Shown: piece after piece, positions 18,568 through 27,770 of the stretch
Layout: the number at the start of each line of letters is the position of its first letter
Numbering within the stretch: position 1 is the first letter of the stretch
NCBI GenBank assembly: GCA_963726795.1
Contig: CAVSDD010000006.1
Span: forward strand, 620,001 to 684,000
Direction: 5' to 3'
DNA: 64,000 nt
From: Hyphomicrobium_A sp963726795
GTDB lineage: Bacteria > Pseudomonadota > Alphaproteobacteria > Rhizobiales > Hyphomicrobiaceae
Notes under the pieces: model-generated
Seen by the model: the letters and a program-made list of their open reading frames with translations, nothing else
Told to the model about the DNA's origin: nothing
The model's database searches: none
Program-made: the position numbers and the translations under genes

Positions 18568-18990
18568 TCAGACGATGTCTTTGACGCTGGAAAGCTCGGC
18601 TGGATCGCCAAGCGCGACGATGTGGTCGCGGGCCTCCTGCTCGGCCGCTTCCAGCTGCCGCAGCATGCTCTCGCAGGCGCTTGCGTCGGCGATCGTTCCG
18701 ATCCGCTCGGCGCGCTCGGCGATGTTGGCAAGGCGCCACGCGCCGACCGCGCGGGCGGAGCCCTTCAGCGTATGGGCGGCGTTGAGCCAGTCGTGATCGT
18801 TGCGCGCGTTTTTCAGTGCAGCGATCGTCAGCGGCGCCTGATCGATGAACAAGTTGAGGATTTCGAGTTCCAGCCGCCGGTCGCCGAGCGTGAAGCGGCG
18901 CAGGTGGAAAATATCGAGCGGGGTTTCGCCGAAGTGGCCGCCGTGCGACCCAAGGCGTTGAGAACTTTCGGAATTGGCGTCGCCAGCCAT
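18568..18990 (-). CDS. Hpt-domain histidine phosphotransfer protein
   Basis: About 140 residues, a single four-helix Hpt domain. The phospho-accepting His is in AAHTLKGSARAVGAW near residue 72, with the usual following Lys-Gly and small residues. Conserved acidic and hydrophobic heptads follow (ANIAERAERI). No kinase or receiver gene is adjacent, so it is an orphan phosphorelay intermediate whose partners cannot be named. The gene is read toward the ferredoxin; about 130 bases separate them. Confidence 0.85.
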   Translation of the reverse strand: MAGDANSESSQRLGSHGGHFGETPLDIFHLRRFTLGDRRLELEILNLFIDQAPLTIAALKNARNDHDWLNAAHTLKGSARAVGAWRLANIAERAERIGTIADASACESMLRQLEAAEQEARDHIVALGDPAELSSVKDIV

Positions 18991-19351
18991 GTCCCGCCGC
19001 CTCCCGATCGCGGCCCTTAGGGGGCCTGCGGATTAAGTCCTGTGACGTGCGTTGGAACCCTCACACACAGGTAATAAGTCGTCGTAAATTGCCGTCCCTC
19101 AAGTTGAGCATTAACCTGTCCGAATCGGACTCATGGGCGGGCCTGCCCCTGGTCCTGCGAACCTTGCTTTTGCCCCAAATTCCCGCCAAACCGTTGAAGG
19201 ACGGGTGGAATTACTTTCCGGGCATGCATTTCGATCTTGGCGTCAGTCAAGGCCGCGTGGGAGGTGGACGTTGCTGAGCCTGCCTTTCGTGTTGCGTGCG
19301 CATGCGGGCTTGCGGGAAACTGCCTAGCGCGGCTTCCTTGGGACGGGGTGG
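18991..19351. other. Divergent intergenic region, no gene seen
   Basis: 360 bases between the Hpt gene (minus) and the large coiled-coil gene (plus). It should hold both promoters. No open frame with a ribosome-binding site stands out. GGACGGGGTGG just before 19352 is the downstream ribosome-binding site. Confidence 0.5.
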
Positions 19352-22207
19352 ATGGCTCAGGAAAAGAACAGCAAGCTCAGCGTGCACGAGGCTGAAAAGC
19401 CCGAGCCGAGCCTGTCTTTGCTCTCCGAGCCGACGACGGAGGATGCCGGTGACGACGGGCATTCCGCAAACGGCACGCTGCAGCCACCGCGCCTGCCCGC
19501 CCTCAACGGCGAGATCGAGGACCCGACGACAGGGGCGCGCCGCCGCACCGCTCGCAGGCGCCCCGCCGGACCCTCCCGCAACCGCGTTGCCGCCAACGAC
19601 GACGGCCCGAGCATCGGCGGGCTCATATTTGCGCTGCAGCAAAAGCCCTCGAACTTCACCTACAAGCTCGCCGCCTTCGCGAGCGTCATCTGGGCCGCCA
19701 TCGGCATCTCCTTCGCCATGGTGCGGCTGGCCGCGGACGCGCCCGTCAACGGCTGGATCGACCTGCTCGCCCGCCCGACCACCTTCTTCACGGTTGCCGC
19801 CATCATCGTGCCCATTGGCGTGCTGTGGCTGATGGCGCTGCTCGCCTGGCGCGCCGAGGAGCTGCGCCTGCGCTCCTCCACCATGACCGAGGTCGCGATC
19901 CGCCTCGCCGAGCCCGACCGCTTGGCCGAGCAGTCGATCGCCTCGCTGGGGCAGGCGGTGCGCCGCCAGGTGTCGTTCATGAACGACGCGATCTCGCGCG
20001 CGCTCGGCCGTGCCGGCGAGTTGGAAGCGCTCGTGCACAACGAGGTCACGCTGCTCGAACGCTCCTATGAGGAGAACGAGCGCAAGATCCGCAACCTCAT
20101 CCAGGAGCTGTCCGGCGAGCGCCACGCCCTCGTCGCCACCAGCGACGACGTGAGCAACACCTTGCAACGCCTGGGCGGCGAGATCCCGGCCCTGATCGAC
20201 AACCTGTCGAACCAGCAGATCAAGCTCGCCAAGGTGATCGAGGGCGCCGGCGAGAACCTGACGATGCTGGAAACCTCGCTGGCGACCAGCGTCGGCAGCC
20301 TGGAGACGGCCGTCGGCGGTCGCGCCGATCAGCTGCAGTCAATGCTGGAAACCTACACCGCCGGCCTTGCCATGGCGCTCGGCACCCGCGCCGAGCAGCT
20401 GCAAAGCACGCTCGAAGATCAGATGCAGCGCCTCGACACCTCGTTTGGCGCGCGCACAGAAAACCTGCAGACCGTATTCGAGGAATATGCCCGCGCGCTC
20501 GACGCTGCGCTGGCCAACCGCGCCCAGTCGCTGGATGCGCAGCTGATCGAGCGCACCAAGTCGCTCGATGAGGCCTTCGCCGAGCGCCTGCGCCTGTTCG
20601 ATGATTCAATCATGCGCTCGACCGCCGCCATCGACGCCGCCGTCGTCGACAAGACCCAGGCGCTCACCGCGGCACTCGACGAGCACGCCTTAAACTTCCG
20701 CGGGGCCATCGGACGCCAGGCGACCGACCTCGACGACACGCTGATGCACGGCATCAACTCGGTGCGCCGCGCCAGCGAGAACATCACGCGCCAGTCGATC
20801 AAGGCGATGGAAGGCCTCGCAGGCCAGTCCGAGATCCTGAAGGGCATCTCGGAGAACCTGTTCGGGCAGATCACGAATGTAACGGGCCGCTTCGAGAACC
20901 AGGGTCAGGTCATCCTGAAGGCAGCCGACGCGCTCGAAACCGCCAACTACAAGATCGACATGACGCTGCAGAACCGTCACGCCGATCTGTCGCGCACGCT
21001 CGAGCAGCTGTCCGGCAAGGCCGATGAATTCGCCAACTTCGTGGAAGGCTACTCGACGTCGATCGAGGGCTCGCTCTCCGACGCCGACGTTCGCGCCCGC
21101 AGCGAGCTTGAGCGCGTCCGCGAGCTTGCCACGGCCGAAAGCGATCGCACGATCGAGGATTTGCGCAACCGCCTGTCGTCGGTATCGAACACGATGACCA
21201 CGGAGCTGGGCACCATCTCGGATCGTTTCACAAGCACGTCGGAGGAGATGCGCCAGCACGCCAAGCGCGCCTCCGCCGAGATTGCAGCCGAGCAGTCGCG
21301 CCTGCGTGAGCAGCTCGAACGGCTTCCCATCGCCGCCCAGGAAAGCTCCGAAAGCATGCGGCGGGCGCTGCAGGATCAGATCAAGGCGCTGGATCAGCTG
21401 TCGACTCTGACCTCCCGCGCCGCCATCCAGCGCGATGTCTCGCCACCCTCCATCGGGGACGTTTCATCGTCGCCCCAGCGTCAGCCGATGAACCACGCGC
21501 CCCCTTCCAATCACCCCGGGTCCATGGGCCCCGGATCCATGGGACATGGCGGCCTCGGCAGTTTGAGCCAGGGTGCAATGGGCCAAGGTGGATTGAGCCA
21601 GGGTGGGCTAGGCCAAAACGGAATGGGCCAAGGCGGGATGCAGCCCGGCATGGGCGGGCAGGAGATGGCGCGGTCACTGACGACGCTGTCTTCGACCATT
21701 GCGCAAGAGCTCGGCAATCGTCAGCGCCAGCAGCAACCCGCGGCACCCCGAGGCAAGGATGGCCGCGAGAGCTGGTCCCTCGGCGATCTGCTGGCCCGTG
21801 CCTCGCGCGACGAGGAGCCCGTCACGGGCAATGCCACCGCGGCCCCGCCCCCGACAGCTCCGCGCCAGGCTTCCGCGTTCAATCTCGATCTCGAGGCCAT
21901 CGCACGTGCGATCGACCCGGCCACGGCAACGGCGATCTGGTCGCGGCTGCGTGGCGGCCAGCGCAGCGTCATGGTGCGCAGCATCTACGCCGATGAAGGC
22001 CGCTCAATTTTCGACGATGTCAGCCAGCGCTGCCGCGCCGATCCAGATCTTGCCCGCGCCATCACCCGCTATCTCGCCGACTTCGACCGCGCGGTTACCG
22101 AATCCGACCTGCGCGATGCGACCGGCCAGCTCACCCAGGGTCACCTCGTCTCCGACGCCGGCCGCGTTTATCTGTTCCTTGGACACGCGTGCGGCCAGCT
22201 CGCCTAG
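19352..22207 (+). CDS. Large membrane-anchored coiled-coil protein, growth-pole-ring (GPR/RgsE) like
   Basis: 951 residues. An acidic then Arg-rich N-terminus (about 1-90) precedes two membrane helices near 103-127 and 137-160. About 500 residues of continuous coiled coil follow, with apolipoprotein-like repeats built on phrases such as RADQLQSMLETYT, RAEQLQSTLEDQM and RTENLQTVFEEYA. Next comes a Gly/Met/Gln-rich tract (about 722-770) and a conserved globular C-terminus (about 845-951) with LEAIARAIDPATATAIWSRL and SDAGRVYLFLGHACGQL. This architecture recalls the Hyphomicrobiales growth-pole-ring protein of Agrobacterium and RgsE of Sinorhizobium, which are roughly twice as long. I infer a role in polar growth or envelope organisation; this needs a profile search. 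Confidence 0.7.
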   Translation: MAQEKNSKLSVHEAEKPEPSLSLLSEPTTEDAGDDGHSANGTLQPPRLPALNGEIEDPTTGARRRTARRRPAGPSRNRVAANDDGPSIGGLIFALQQKPSNFTYKLAAFASVIWAAIGISFAMVRLAADAPVNGWIDLLARPTTFFTVAAIIVPIGVLWLMALLAWRAEELRLRSSTMTEVAIRLAEPDRLAEQSIASLGQAVRRQVSFMNDAISRALGRAGELEALVHNEVTLLERSYEENERKIRNLIQELSGERHALVATSDDVSNTLQRLGGEIPALIDNLSNQQIKLAKVIEGAGENLTMLETSLATSVGSLETAVGGRADQLQSMLETYTAGLAMALGTRAEQLQSTLEDQMQRLDTSFGARTENLQTVFEEYARALDAALANRAQSLDAQLIERTKSLDEAFAERLRLFDDSIMRSTAAIDAAVVDKTQALTAALDEHALNFRGAIGRQATDLDDTLMHGINSVRRASENITRQSIKAMEGLAGQSEILKGISENLFGQITNVTGRFENQGQVILKAADALETANYKIDMTLQNRHADLSRTLEQLSGKADEFANFVEGYSTSIEGSLSDADVRARSELERVRELATAESDRTIEDLRNRLSSVSNTMTTELGTISDRFTSTSEEMRQHAKRASAEIAAEQSRLREQLERLPIAAQESSESMRRALQDQIKALDQLSTLTSRAAIQRDVSPPSIGDVSSSPQRQPMNHAPPSNHPGSMGPGSMGHGGLGSLSQGAMGQGGLSQGGLGQNGMGQGGMQPGMGGQEMARSLTTLSSTIAQELGNRQRQQQPAAPRGKDGRESWSLGDLLARASRDEEPVTGNATAAPPPTAPRQASAFNLDLEAIARAIDPATATAIWSRLRGGQRSVMVRSIYADEGRSIFDDVSQRCRADPDLARAITRYLADFDRAVTESDLRDATGQLTQGHLVSDAGRVYLFLGHACGQLA
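21518..21661 (+). repeat. Gly/Met/Gln/Ser-rich tandem coding repeat
   Basis: Inside the coiled-coil protein the DNA repeats short units around GGNCAAGGCGGN and GGNTCCATGGGNCC, coding for imperfect MGQGGLSQGG-like hexa- to decapeptides. It reads as a flexible linker between the coiled coil and the C-terminal domain. Such tracts tend to vary in length between strains. Confidence 0.75.
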
Positions 22208-22238
22208 TACGCGCCCACACCGGCTCCCTTAAGTTGCC

Positions 22239-23222
22239 ATGCCGCAATCGCACGCCCGGCTGATCGAAGCCGTCGAGGAGCGCTGGCCCCTCGCGAGCCC
22301 CTTTGTCATTGCACGCGGCGCCAAGACGCAAGCGCACGTGGTTGTAGCGCGCGTCGGCGACGGCCGGCACGAGGGACGCGGGGAAGCCGTGCCGTATGCC
22401 CGCTACGGAGAGACGGTCGAAGGCGCCCTTGCCAGCTTGCGCGACATCGATGGCCCAATCGATCGCGCGACACTCGCCGATCGCCTGCCGCCCGGTGCAG
22501 CCCGCAATGCTCTCGACTGCGCCCTCTGGGATCTCGAAGCCAAGCGCAGCGGCAAACGCGCTTGGCAGCTTGCGGGGGTGCGGGGGCCCGCGCCGCTGCT
22601 CACGGCCTACACTCTCAGCGTGGGCGATCCGGCCGCGATGGCCGCGGCAGCGAAAGCCGTTCCGCATTTGCCGCTGCTCAAGATCAAGCTCGCCGGAGCC
22701 GGCGACCATGAGCGCATTGCCGCCATCCGTGCAGCCCGTCCCGACGCGAGGCTCATTGCCGACGCCAACGAGGCCTGGACACCCGCGATGCTCGAACCGC
22801 TTCTCGCCGCAGCTGCCAGAGCCAAGGTCGAGCTGATCGAACAGCCGCTGGCCGCCGACGCCGATGAGGCGCTGGCACATTGCGCGCATCCCGTCCCGAT
22901 CTGCGCCGATGAGAGCGCGCACACGAGCGCCGGGTTTGAGCGCCTGAAGGGGCGCTACGAGGCGGTGAACATCAAGCTCGATAAGACGGGCGGCCTCACC
23001 GAGGCGCTGAGCTTCGCCCAGGCGGCGCGCGCGGCCGGATTCAAGATCATGGTCGGGTCGATGGTTGCCACTTCGCTCGCCGCGGCTCCTGCGCTGCTGC
23101 TTGGAGGTTTTGCCGATTGGGTCGACCTCGACGGTCCGCTGTTGCTCGCCCGCGACCGCACGCCGGGTCTATCGATCAAGGACGGATGGATCAGCCCGGC
23201 GGACCCAAATCTGTGGGGATGA
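22239..23222 (+). CDS. Dipeptide (L-Ala-D/L-Glu) epimerase, enolase superfamily
   Basis: 327 residues. Muconate-lactonizing-enzyme subgroup fold with the catalytic residues in place: LLKIKLAG (Lys of KxK), metal ligands in ADANEAW, ELIEQPL and CADES, and the second catalytic Lys in IKLDKTGG. The residues DLDGPLLL near the C-terminus fit the dipeptide epimerase group. The enzyme is expected to epimerise L-Ala-D-Glu from recycled murein, giving a route to degradation. Cytoplasmic. It begins 31 bases after the coiled-coil gene and its last 32 bases overlap the end of the convergent MFS gene. Exact dipeptide specificity is inference. Confidence 0.87.
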   Translation: MPQSHARLIEAVEERWPLASPFVIARGAKTQAHVVVARVGDGRHEGRGEAVPYARYGETVEGALASLRDIDGPIDRATLADRLPPGAARNALDCALWDLEAKRSGKRAWQLAGVRGPAPLLTAYTLSVGDPAAMAAAAKAVPHLPLLKIKLAGAGDHERIAAIRAARPDARLIADANEAWTPAMLEPLLAAAARAKVELIEQPLAADADEALAHCAHPVPICADESAHTSAGFERLKGRYEAVNIKLDKTGGLTEALSFAQAARAAGFKIMVGSMVATSLAAAPALLLGGFADWVDLDGPLLLARDRTPGLSIKDGWISPADPNLWG

Positions 23223-24489
23223 GCGCCGGTCCGGCCTCCGCGTCCGGCCACAGCAGCTCGCCCTGCCACGTCTTCAAAAGCATCATGCCTGCCGCAAACC
23301 CGACGAGCGCGACGGCTGCCGGCAGTACATAGACGCCGCCGCCGTAGCGCGTATAGAGCGCGCCCGATGCCAGGCCGACGATCCCCTGCATCAGCCCAGC
23401 CGCCATCACCGCATAGAACGCCTGCGCGCTGCCCAGGCCCTTCTGCGGAACCGCGCGCGCAATGAACAGGATCGCGCCGAGGTGGGCCGCTCCGTAGGTG
23501 AAGGCGTGCAGAAGTTGCAGCGGCACGAGCACGATCAGGGTTGGATCGAACGCCATCACGCTCCAGCGCACCACGGACGCGGCCGCTCCTGCGGTGATGA
23601 GCTGACCCGGCGTGACGCGGGCAACCACCGGCGCCGAGAATGCAAACAGCGCAACCTCGGCAACGACGCCGATCGCCCACAGCGTGCCGACCCACACCGC
23701 GGAGAGACCCTGTGCCTGCCAGTGCAGAGCGCCGAACGTGTAGAACGTCGCGTGGGCGCCGTGGGTACAGCCCATCGCCACGAGAAACAGGAGGAACGGC
23801 CGCGAGCCCAAGAGGCGCACGGGAAATGACAGGCGCCAGTGCGTGGAGTTCTTGCGCGCGATCTGTGCCTTTACCGGCGGCGGCGGAATGCCGTGCGCGG
23901 CCGCGATGGTAAGCCCCGCTGCAATGGCAATCAGCCAAATGCCGAAGCCTCCGCCGAGTGCCTCGATCAGAACGCCGCCTGCGAAGTTGGCGAGGATGAA
24001 CGTAATCGAGCCCCAAAGGCGCATGCGCCCGTAGTCGAGCCCCGCCGTTCTTACCCCACCGACCGCAACCGTCTCGATCAGCGGCAGCATGGTTCCAATC
24101 GTCAGCAGCGCCGAAACGCCGACGACGAGGATCGGCCAGTAGCCGGATAGCTGGCTGACAATGAGAACAAGCGCGAGCCCGCTCCACGCGAGGGCGACGA
24201 TCACACTGCGGTAGTTCCCCAGCCGATCTGCGAGCAGACCGAGTGCCGGCGTGAAGAAGACGCGCACGAACAGCGGTGCGGCGGTGATGGTCGCGATTTC
24301 GAAAGGCGCGAGGCCCTTGGAATGGAGCCAGACCGGGAAGTAGGGAACGATGACGCCGTAGGCGAGGAAGAGCGCCGCGAAGAAGAACGAGATGCGGGTG
24401 GCGAGATGCAGGGCGGCGGGATCGAGCGGCGCCGCGGAGAGAACGCCTGAGCGCAGCGCGCCGAGAGCTCGTCTGCCGAAAAGGGACAC
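23191..24489 (-). CDS. MFS transporter, HcaT/MFS_1-like
   Basis: 432 residues with about 12 membrane helices. N-terminal SFFFAALFLAYGVIVPYFPVW and GLLADRLGNYRS (the loop 2-3 motif), plus YGRMRLWGSITFI and a late HAFTYGAAHLGAI, are typical of the 3-phenylpropionate (HcaT)/nucleoside-symporter-like MFS group. The substrate is not predictable. The start is GTG 24487-24489, supported by GGAG six bases upstream. The 3' end overlaps the epimerase gene tail to tail. Confidence 0.86.
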   Translation of the reverse strand: MSLFGRRALGALRSGVLSAAPLDPAALHLATRISFFFAALFLAYGVIVPYFPVWLHSKGLAPFEIATITAAPLFVRVFFTPALGLLADRLGNYRSVIVALAWSGLALVLIVSQLSGYWPILVVGVSALLTIGTMLPLIETVAVGGVRTAGLDYGRMRLWGSITFILANFAGGVLIEALGGGFGIWLIAIAAGLTIAAAHGIPPPPVKAQIARKNSTHWRLSFPVRLLGSRPFLLFLVAMGCTHGAHATFYTFGALHWQAQGLSAVWVGTLWAIGVVAEVALFAFSAPVVARVTPGQLITAGAAASVVRWSVMAFDPTLIVLVPLQLLHAFTYGAAHLGAILFIARAVPQKGLGSAQAFYAVMAAGLMQGIVGLASGALYTRYGGGVYVLPAAVALVGFAAGMMLLKTWQGELLWPDAEAGPALIPTDLGPPG

Positions 24490-24817
24490 TGCCGTCTCCG
24501 CCTATTGGCGCTGCACGCGAGGTACGCTGTGCGTGGTGCGGCCGCGGGATGAAAGAACGGTGAAGGTCGGACGGCCGCCGACTGGTGGCTATGACAAGTG
24601 CCACAAAAAGAAACCGGCCCGGAGTGTACCGGACCGGTTCTTCAGCCAAATCAGGCGGCGCCCCTAATCGCGCGCCTGACGCTCCCCCCGGAGCTCGTTG
24701 CGATGCGAAGCACCGCGTTGCTCAAATTTCTTGCAGATGGTTGTTACACCTGCAAGGGGCAGAAATCCGTTTCGCGCCCGGTCGATGCAACGCTGCCACA
24801 CCGTCCCTGATGGGCCT
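24490..24817. other. Intergenic region between MFS gene and thiD
   Basis: 328 bases holding the minus-strand terminator at 24603-24639. The 178 bases between it and the thiD stop are unusually long for a 3' end. Short frames exist on both strands (for example a 35-codon plus-strand frame from ATG 24696 with GGAG upstream), but none has recognisable content. Confidence 0.45.
24603..24639 (-). terminator. Rho-independent terminator, probably for the thiD transcript
   Basis: On the minus strand an 11-bp stem AACCGGtCCGG / CCGGgCCGGTT (one mismatch, 6-base loop) runs into TTTCTTTTTG. It lies about 180 bases beyond the thiD stop and about 115 bases before the MFS start, so it closes the tkt-pgk-ccdA-thiD transcript. 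Confidence 0.82.
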
Positions 24818-25666
24818 TCAAGGCCGGCGGGACTTGGGGCTTTGCCAGGCGACTTGAGGGATTGCGTGCAGGTGGTCGATGGGGCCGGCGCCGTTGCCTA
24901 TCCGCCGCTCGGCGCCGGACTCGAGCGCCGCGTGTACGAACCGTTTCGCCTCGATGACGGCGGTGCTGAGCGGCTCGCCGATGGCCAGCAGGGCGGCGAC
25001 CGCGGCCGAGAAGGCGCAGCCGGTCCCATGCGTGTTTGGCGTTGCGACGCGCGGCAGTACCAGGCGAACCGGCTGCGCGCCCCGCTGCAGGAAAATATCG
25101 ACCGCCTCCGGCCCGCTTGCGTGGCCGCCTTTGAGCACAACGGCCTTGCAGCCGAGATCGAGCAGCGCTTGCGCCTGCGCCGTCATTTGCGCCTCGTCGG
25201 CGGCAACCGGCACGCCGAGCAGACGCGCGGCCTCGGGCAGGTTTGGCGTCAGCAGATCGGCAAGCGGCAGCAGCTCATCGCGTAACGCCGCGACCGCGTC
25301 ATCCTCGAGCAGAGCGTCCCCGCTGGTCGCGACCATGACCGGATCGACGATCAGCGGATGCAGATTGTGACGCGTGATCGCCTCGGCGACCGCGCGGACG
25401 GTGGCTGCGTCGTTCAGCATCCCGGTCTTGACGGCGGCGATTGTCATGTCGTCGGCGAGCGTCGCGATCTGCAGGGCGACGAAATCGGTCGGCACGCCCT
25501 GCACGCCGGTCACGCCCTGGGTGCTCTGGGCGGTGAGCGCCGTTATCACCGCCGCGCCATAGACGCCGAGTGCCGTAAAGGTTTTGAGGTCGCCCTGTAT
25601 CCCCGCGCCGCCGGAGGGATCAGACCCGGCAATAGTCAGGACAACGGGCACGTGGCACCGGGACAT
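24818..25666 (-). CDS. thiD: Hydroxymethylpyrimidine/phosphomethylpyrimidine kinase
   Basis: About 282 residues, ribokinase fold. It phosphorylates HMP and HMP-P in thiamine biosynthesis. Landmarks: LTIAGSDPSGGAGIQGDLK at the N-terminus (substrate and phosphate loop), KTGMLNDAATV, VDPVMVATSGDALL, LTPNLPEA, and the C-terminal anion hole NTHGTGCAFSAAV. I use ATG 25666; a TTG at 25687 is an alternative. It sits 55 bases after ccdA. No TPP riboswitch is visible, consistent with its place late in an operon. Confidence 0.95.
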   Translation of the reverse strand: MSRCHVPVVLTIAGSDPSGGAGIQGDLKTFTALGVYGAAVITALTAQSTQGVTGVQGVPTDFVALQIATLADDMTIAAVKTGMLNDAATVRAVAEAITRHNLHPLIVDPVMVATSGDALLEDDAVAALRDELLPLADLLTPNLPEAARLLGVPVAADEAQMTAQAQALLDLGCKAVVLKGGHASGPEAVDIFLQRGAQPVRLVLPRVATPNTHGTGCAFSAAVAALLAIGEPLSTAVIEAKRFVHAALESGAERRIGNGAGPIDHLHAIPQVAWQSPKSRRP

Positions 25667-25721
25667 TTCGACATGTTCTCGCGACAAACGTTCATGAACG
25701 AGGCCTAAGGCCCTGATTTAC

Positions 25722-26519
25722 TTAGCGGCCTTGCTGCATAATCCGGGTGCCGAGGTCGTGGGGCGTGACCCATCCCTCGACACGGCTAAGGCCCGGAAAT
25801 GTATCGAGCATCCAGCTGCCGAGCCAGTTGATCGAGCCCGTGAGGAACATGAGGCCGGTCAGCACCAGGATCGCCCCCATGACCATCTCCATCTTCCCCA
25901 AATGTCTGCGAAATCGCTGCATGAACACGAGAAACGGCTGCACCGCGACGGCTGCCAGAATGAAGGGAATGCCGAGCCCGAGCGAATAGACAAAGAGCAG
26001 TTTCACGCCCGCGGCAAGGCTCGCTTCGCTCGCGGCAAGAGCCAGAACGGTTGCCAGCACCGGACCGATGCACGGCGTCCAACCGAACGCAAACGCGAGC
26101 CCGATGACGTAGGCGCCGAGATAGCTGACGCCGTGACGGTGCGTCCCGTGATAGCGCGCCTCGCGGTAAAGCAGCGCGATGCGAAATACGCCGAGGAAAT
26201 GCAGCCCGAACACGATGATGACAAGACCGGCCGCGATCTCGAGTTCGCGCTTGTAGCTCTGGATGAGCTGACCGAAGTACGACGCGCCCGCGCCAAGCGC
26301 GACGAACACCGTCGTGAAGCCGAGAACGAACAGCAGCGAGGCAAGAACCACGCGCCGCCAGACGTGGCGCGGCACGCCCCCCTCGGCGGTGAATTCCTCG
26401 ATCGTCGTGCCGCCGAGGTAGCCCAGATAAGGCGGCACCAACGGGAGCACGCACGGGCTCAGGAAGCTCGCCAGTCCGGCAAGCCACACGCCAACGTAGA
26501 CCTGAAGGTCAGCGAACAT
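25722..26519 (-). CDS. ccdA: Cytochrome c biogenesis protein CcdA (thiol-disulfide transmembrane relay)
   Basis: 265 residues with six membrane helices. The two redox Cys are in FLSPCVLPLVPPYLGYLGG and FGWTPCIGPVLATVLAL, each at the start of a helix as in the DsbD-gamma/CcdA family. It carries reducing power from cytoplasmic thioredoxin across the inner membrane for cytochrome c maturation or other periplasmic thiols. The frame is open 103 codons further upstream, but that part is Arg/Gly-rich and overlaps pgk, so ATG 26517-26519 is preferred. 41 bases separate it from pgk. No partner thioredoxin-like gene is beside it. Confidence 0.93.
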   Translation of the reverse strand: MFADLQVYVGVWLAGLASFLSPCVLPLVPPYLGYLGGTTIEEFTAEGGVPRHVWRRVVLASLLFVLGFTTVFVALGAGASYFGQLIQSYKRELEIAAGLVIIVFGLHFLGVFRIALLYREARYHGTHRHGVSYLGAYVIGLAFAFGWTPCIGPVLATVLALAASEASLAAGVKLLFVYSLGLGIPFILAAVAVQPFLVFMQRFRRHLGKMEMVMGAILVLTGLMFLTGSINWLGSWMLDTFPGLSRVEGWVTPHDLGTRIMQQGR

Positions 26520-26560
26520 CGGCTTTACTCTTGCGCCTTGCGTTGTCGAATTGCCGAGGA

Positions 26561-27760
26561 TTAGCCCCGCGCAAGGGCTGCGATGCCCGGCAGCTCGCGG
26601 CCTTCGAGCCATTCCAGAAATGCACCGCCCGCAGTGGAGACGTAGGTAAAATCGTCGGCCACGCCGGCGGCATTCAACGCCGCCACCGTATCGCCGCCAC
26701 CCGCAACCGTCACCAACTCTCCCGCCTTGGTCAGCTGGGCCGCGGCCCGCGCCAGCGCGAATGTGCCCGCTCCGAAGGGAGGTACCTCGAATGCGCCAAG
26801 CGGGCCGTTCCACAGGAGTGTGCGGCACTCCTTCAACACGGCCGTCATATGCGCAATCGATTTCGGGCCGACATCTAAGATCAGCGCATCGCTCGGCACC
26901 GCCAGCGTCGGCACGGTCGCGGTAGCGACGCCCGCCCGGAAATCACGCGCGATGACGGCGTCCTCCGGCAGAACAACCGCGCAGCCACGGTGCTTTGCTT
27001 CTGCCATGATCGCGCGCGCCGTTTCAGCGAAGTCGGGCTCGGCCAGCGACTTGCCGATATCGACGCCATGGGACAGCAGGAATGTGTTGGCCATCCCGCC
27101 GCCAATGATGAGCTTGTCGACCTTGCCAAGAAGATGTTTGAGGATCGGGATCTTGGTCGACACCTTGGCGCCGCCGATCACAGCCGCGGTCGGGCGCTGC
27201 GGATCGTCGAGCACACGCTGCAGCGCCGCGATCTCCTCCAACATCAAGGGGCCGGCATAGGCCGGCAGCAGGTGCGCCAGACCCTCAGTCGATGCGTGGG
27301 CGCGGTGCGCTGCGGAGAAGGCATCGTTGACGAAGATGTCGCCAGAGCGTGCCAGCTTCTCGGCGAACGCGCGGTCGTTTTTCTCCTCGCCGCCATCAAA
27401 GCGGAGATTCTCGAACACGGCGATCTCGCCGGGCGCGAGCGCGTTGGCGGCGTCTTCGGCGACCGACCCGACGCTGGCCGGCACAAACTTTACGGGACGG
27501 CCCAATATTTCGCTGAGCTTCGCGGCCACGGGCTGTAGCGAAAGTTCGGGATCAACACCCTTGGGACGTCCGAAGTGCGACAGCACGATCACCCGCCCCT
27601 TACGCGACGTTAGATCAAGAAGCCCGGGCGCCAAGCGGGACAGGCGCGTGGCGTCGGTTACCGCCCCATCTTTGACGGGCACATTGAGGTCTGCGCGCAC
27701 GAGCACGCGCTTGCCGGCAACGTCCACATCGGCGATCGAGGGGAGCTTTCCAACACGCAT
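26561..27760 (-). CDS. pgk: Phosphoglycerate kinase
   Basis: 399 residues, usual length. Converts 1,3-bisphosphoglycerate plus ADP to 3-phosphoglycerate plus ATP in glycolysis, or the reverse in carbon fixation and gluconeogenesis. Motifs: RVLVRADLNVPVKDG (substrate Arg and Asp), SHFGRPKGVD, GGAKVSTKI, and the C-terminal nucleotide loop VAGGGDTVAALNAAG. It begins 10 bases after the tkt stop, so tkt and pgk are one transcript. The gap gene that often lies between them in related bacteria is absent here. Confidence 0.97.
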   Translation of the reverse strand: MRVGKLPSIADVDVAGKRVLVRADLNVPVKDGAVTDATRLSRLAPGLLDLTSRKGRVIVLSHFGRPKGVDPELSLQPVAAKLSEILGRPVKFVPASVGSVAEDAANALAPGEIAVFENLRFDGGEEKNDRAFAEKLARSGDIFVNDAFSAAHRAHASTEGLAHLLPAYAGPLMLEEIAALQRVLDDPQRPTAAVIGGAKVSTKIPILKHLLGKVDKLIIGGGMANTFLLSHGVDIGKSLAEPDFAETARAIMAEAKHRGCAVVLPEDAVIARDFRAGVATATVPTLAVPSDALILDVGPKSIAHMTAVLKECRTLLWNGPLGAFEVPPFGAGTFALARAAAQLTKAGELVTVAGGGDTVAALNAAGVADDFTYVSTAGGAFLEWLEGRELPGIAALARG

Positions 27761-27770
27761 TAAGGGGCGC

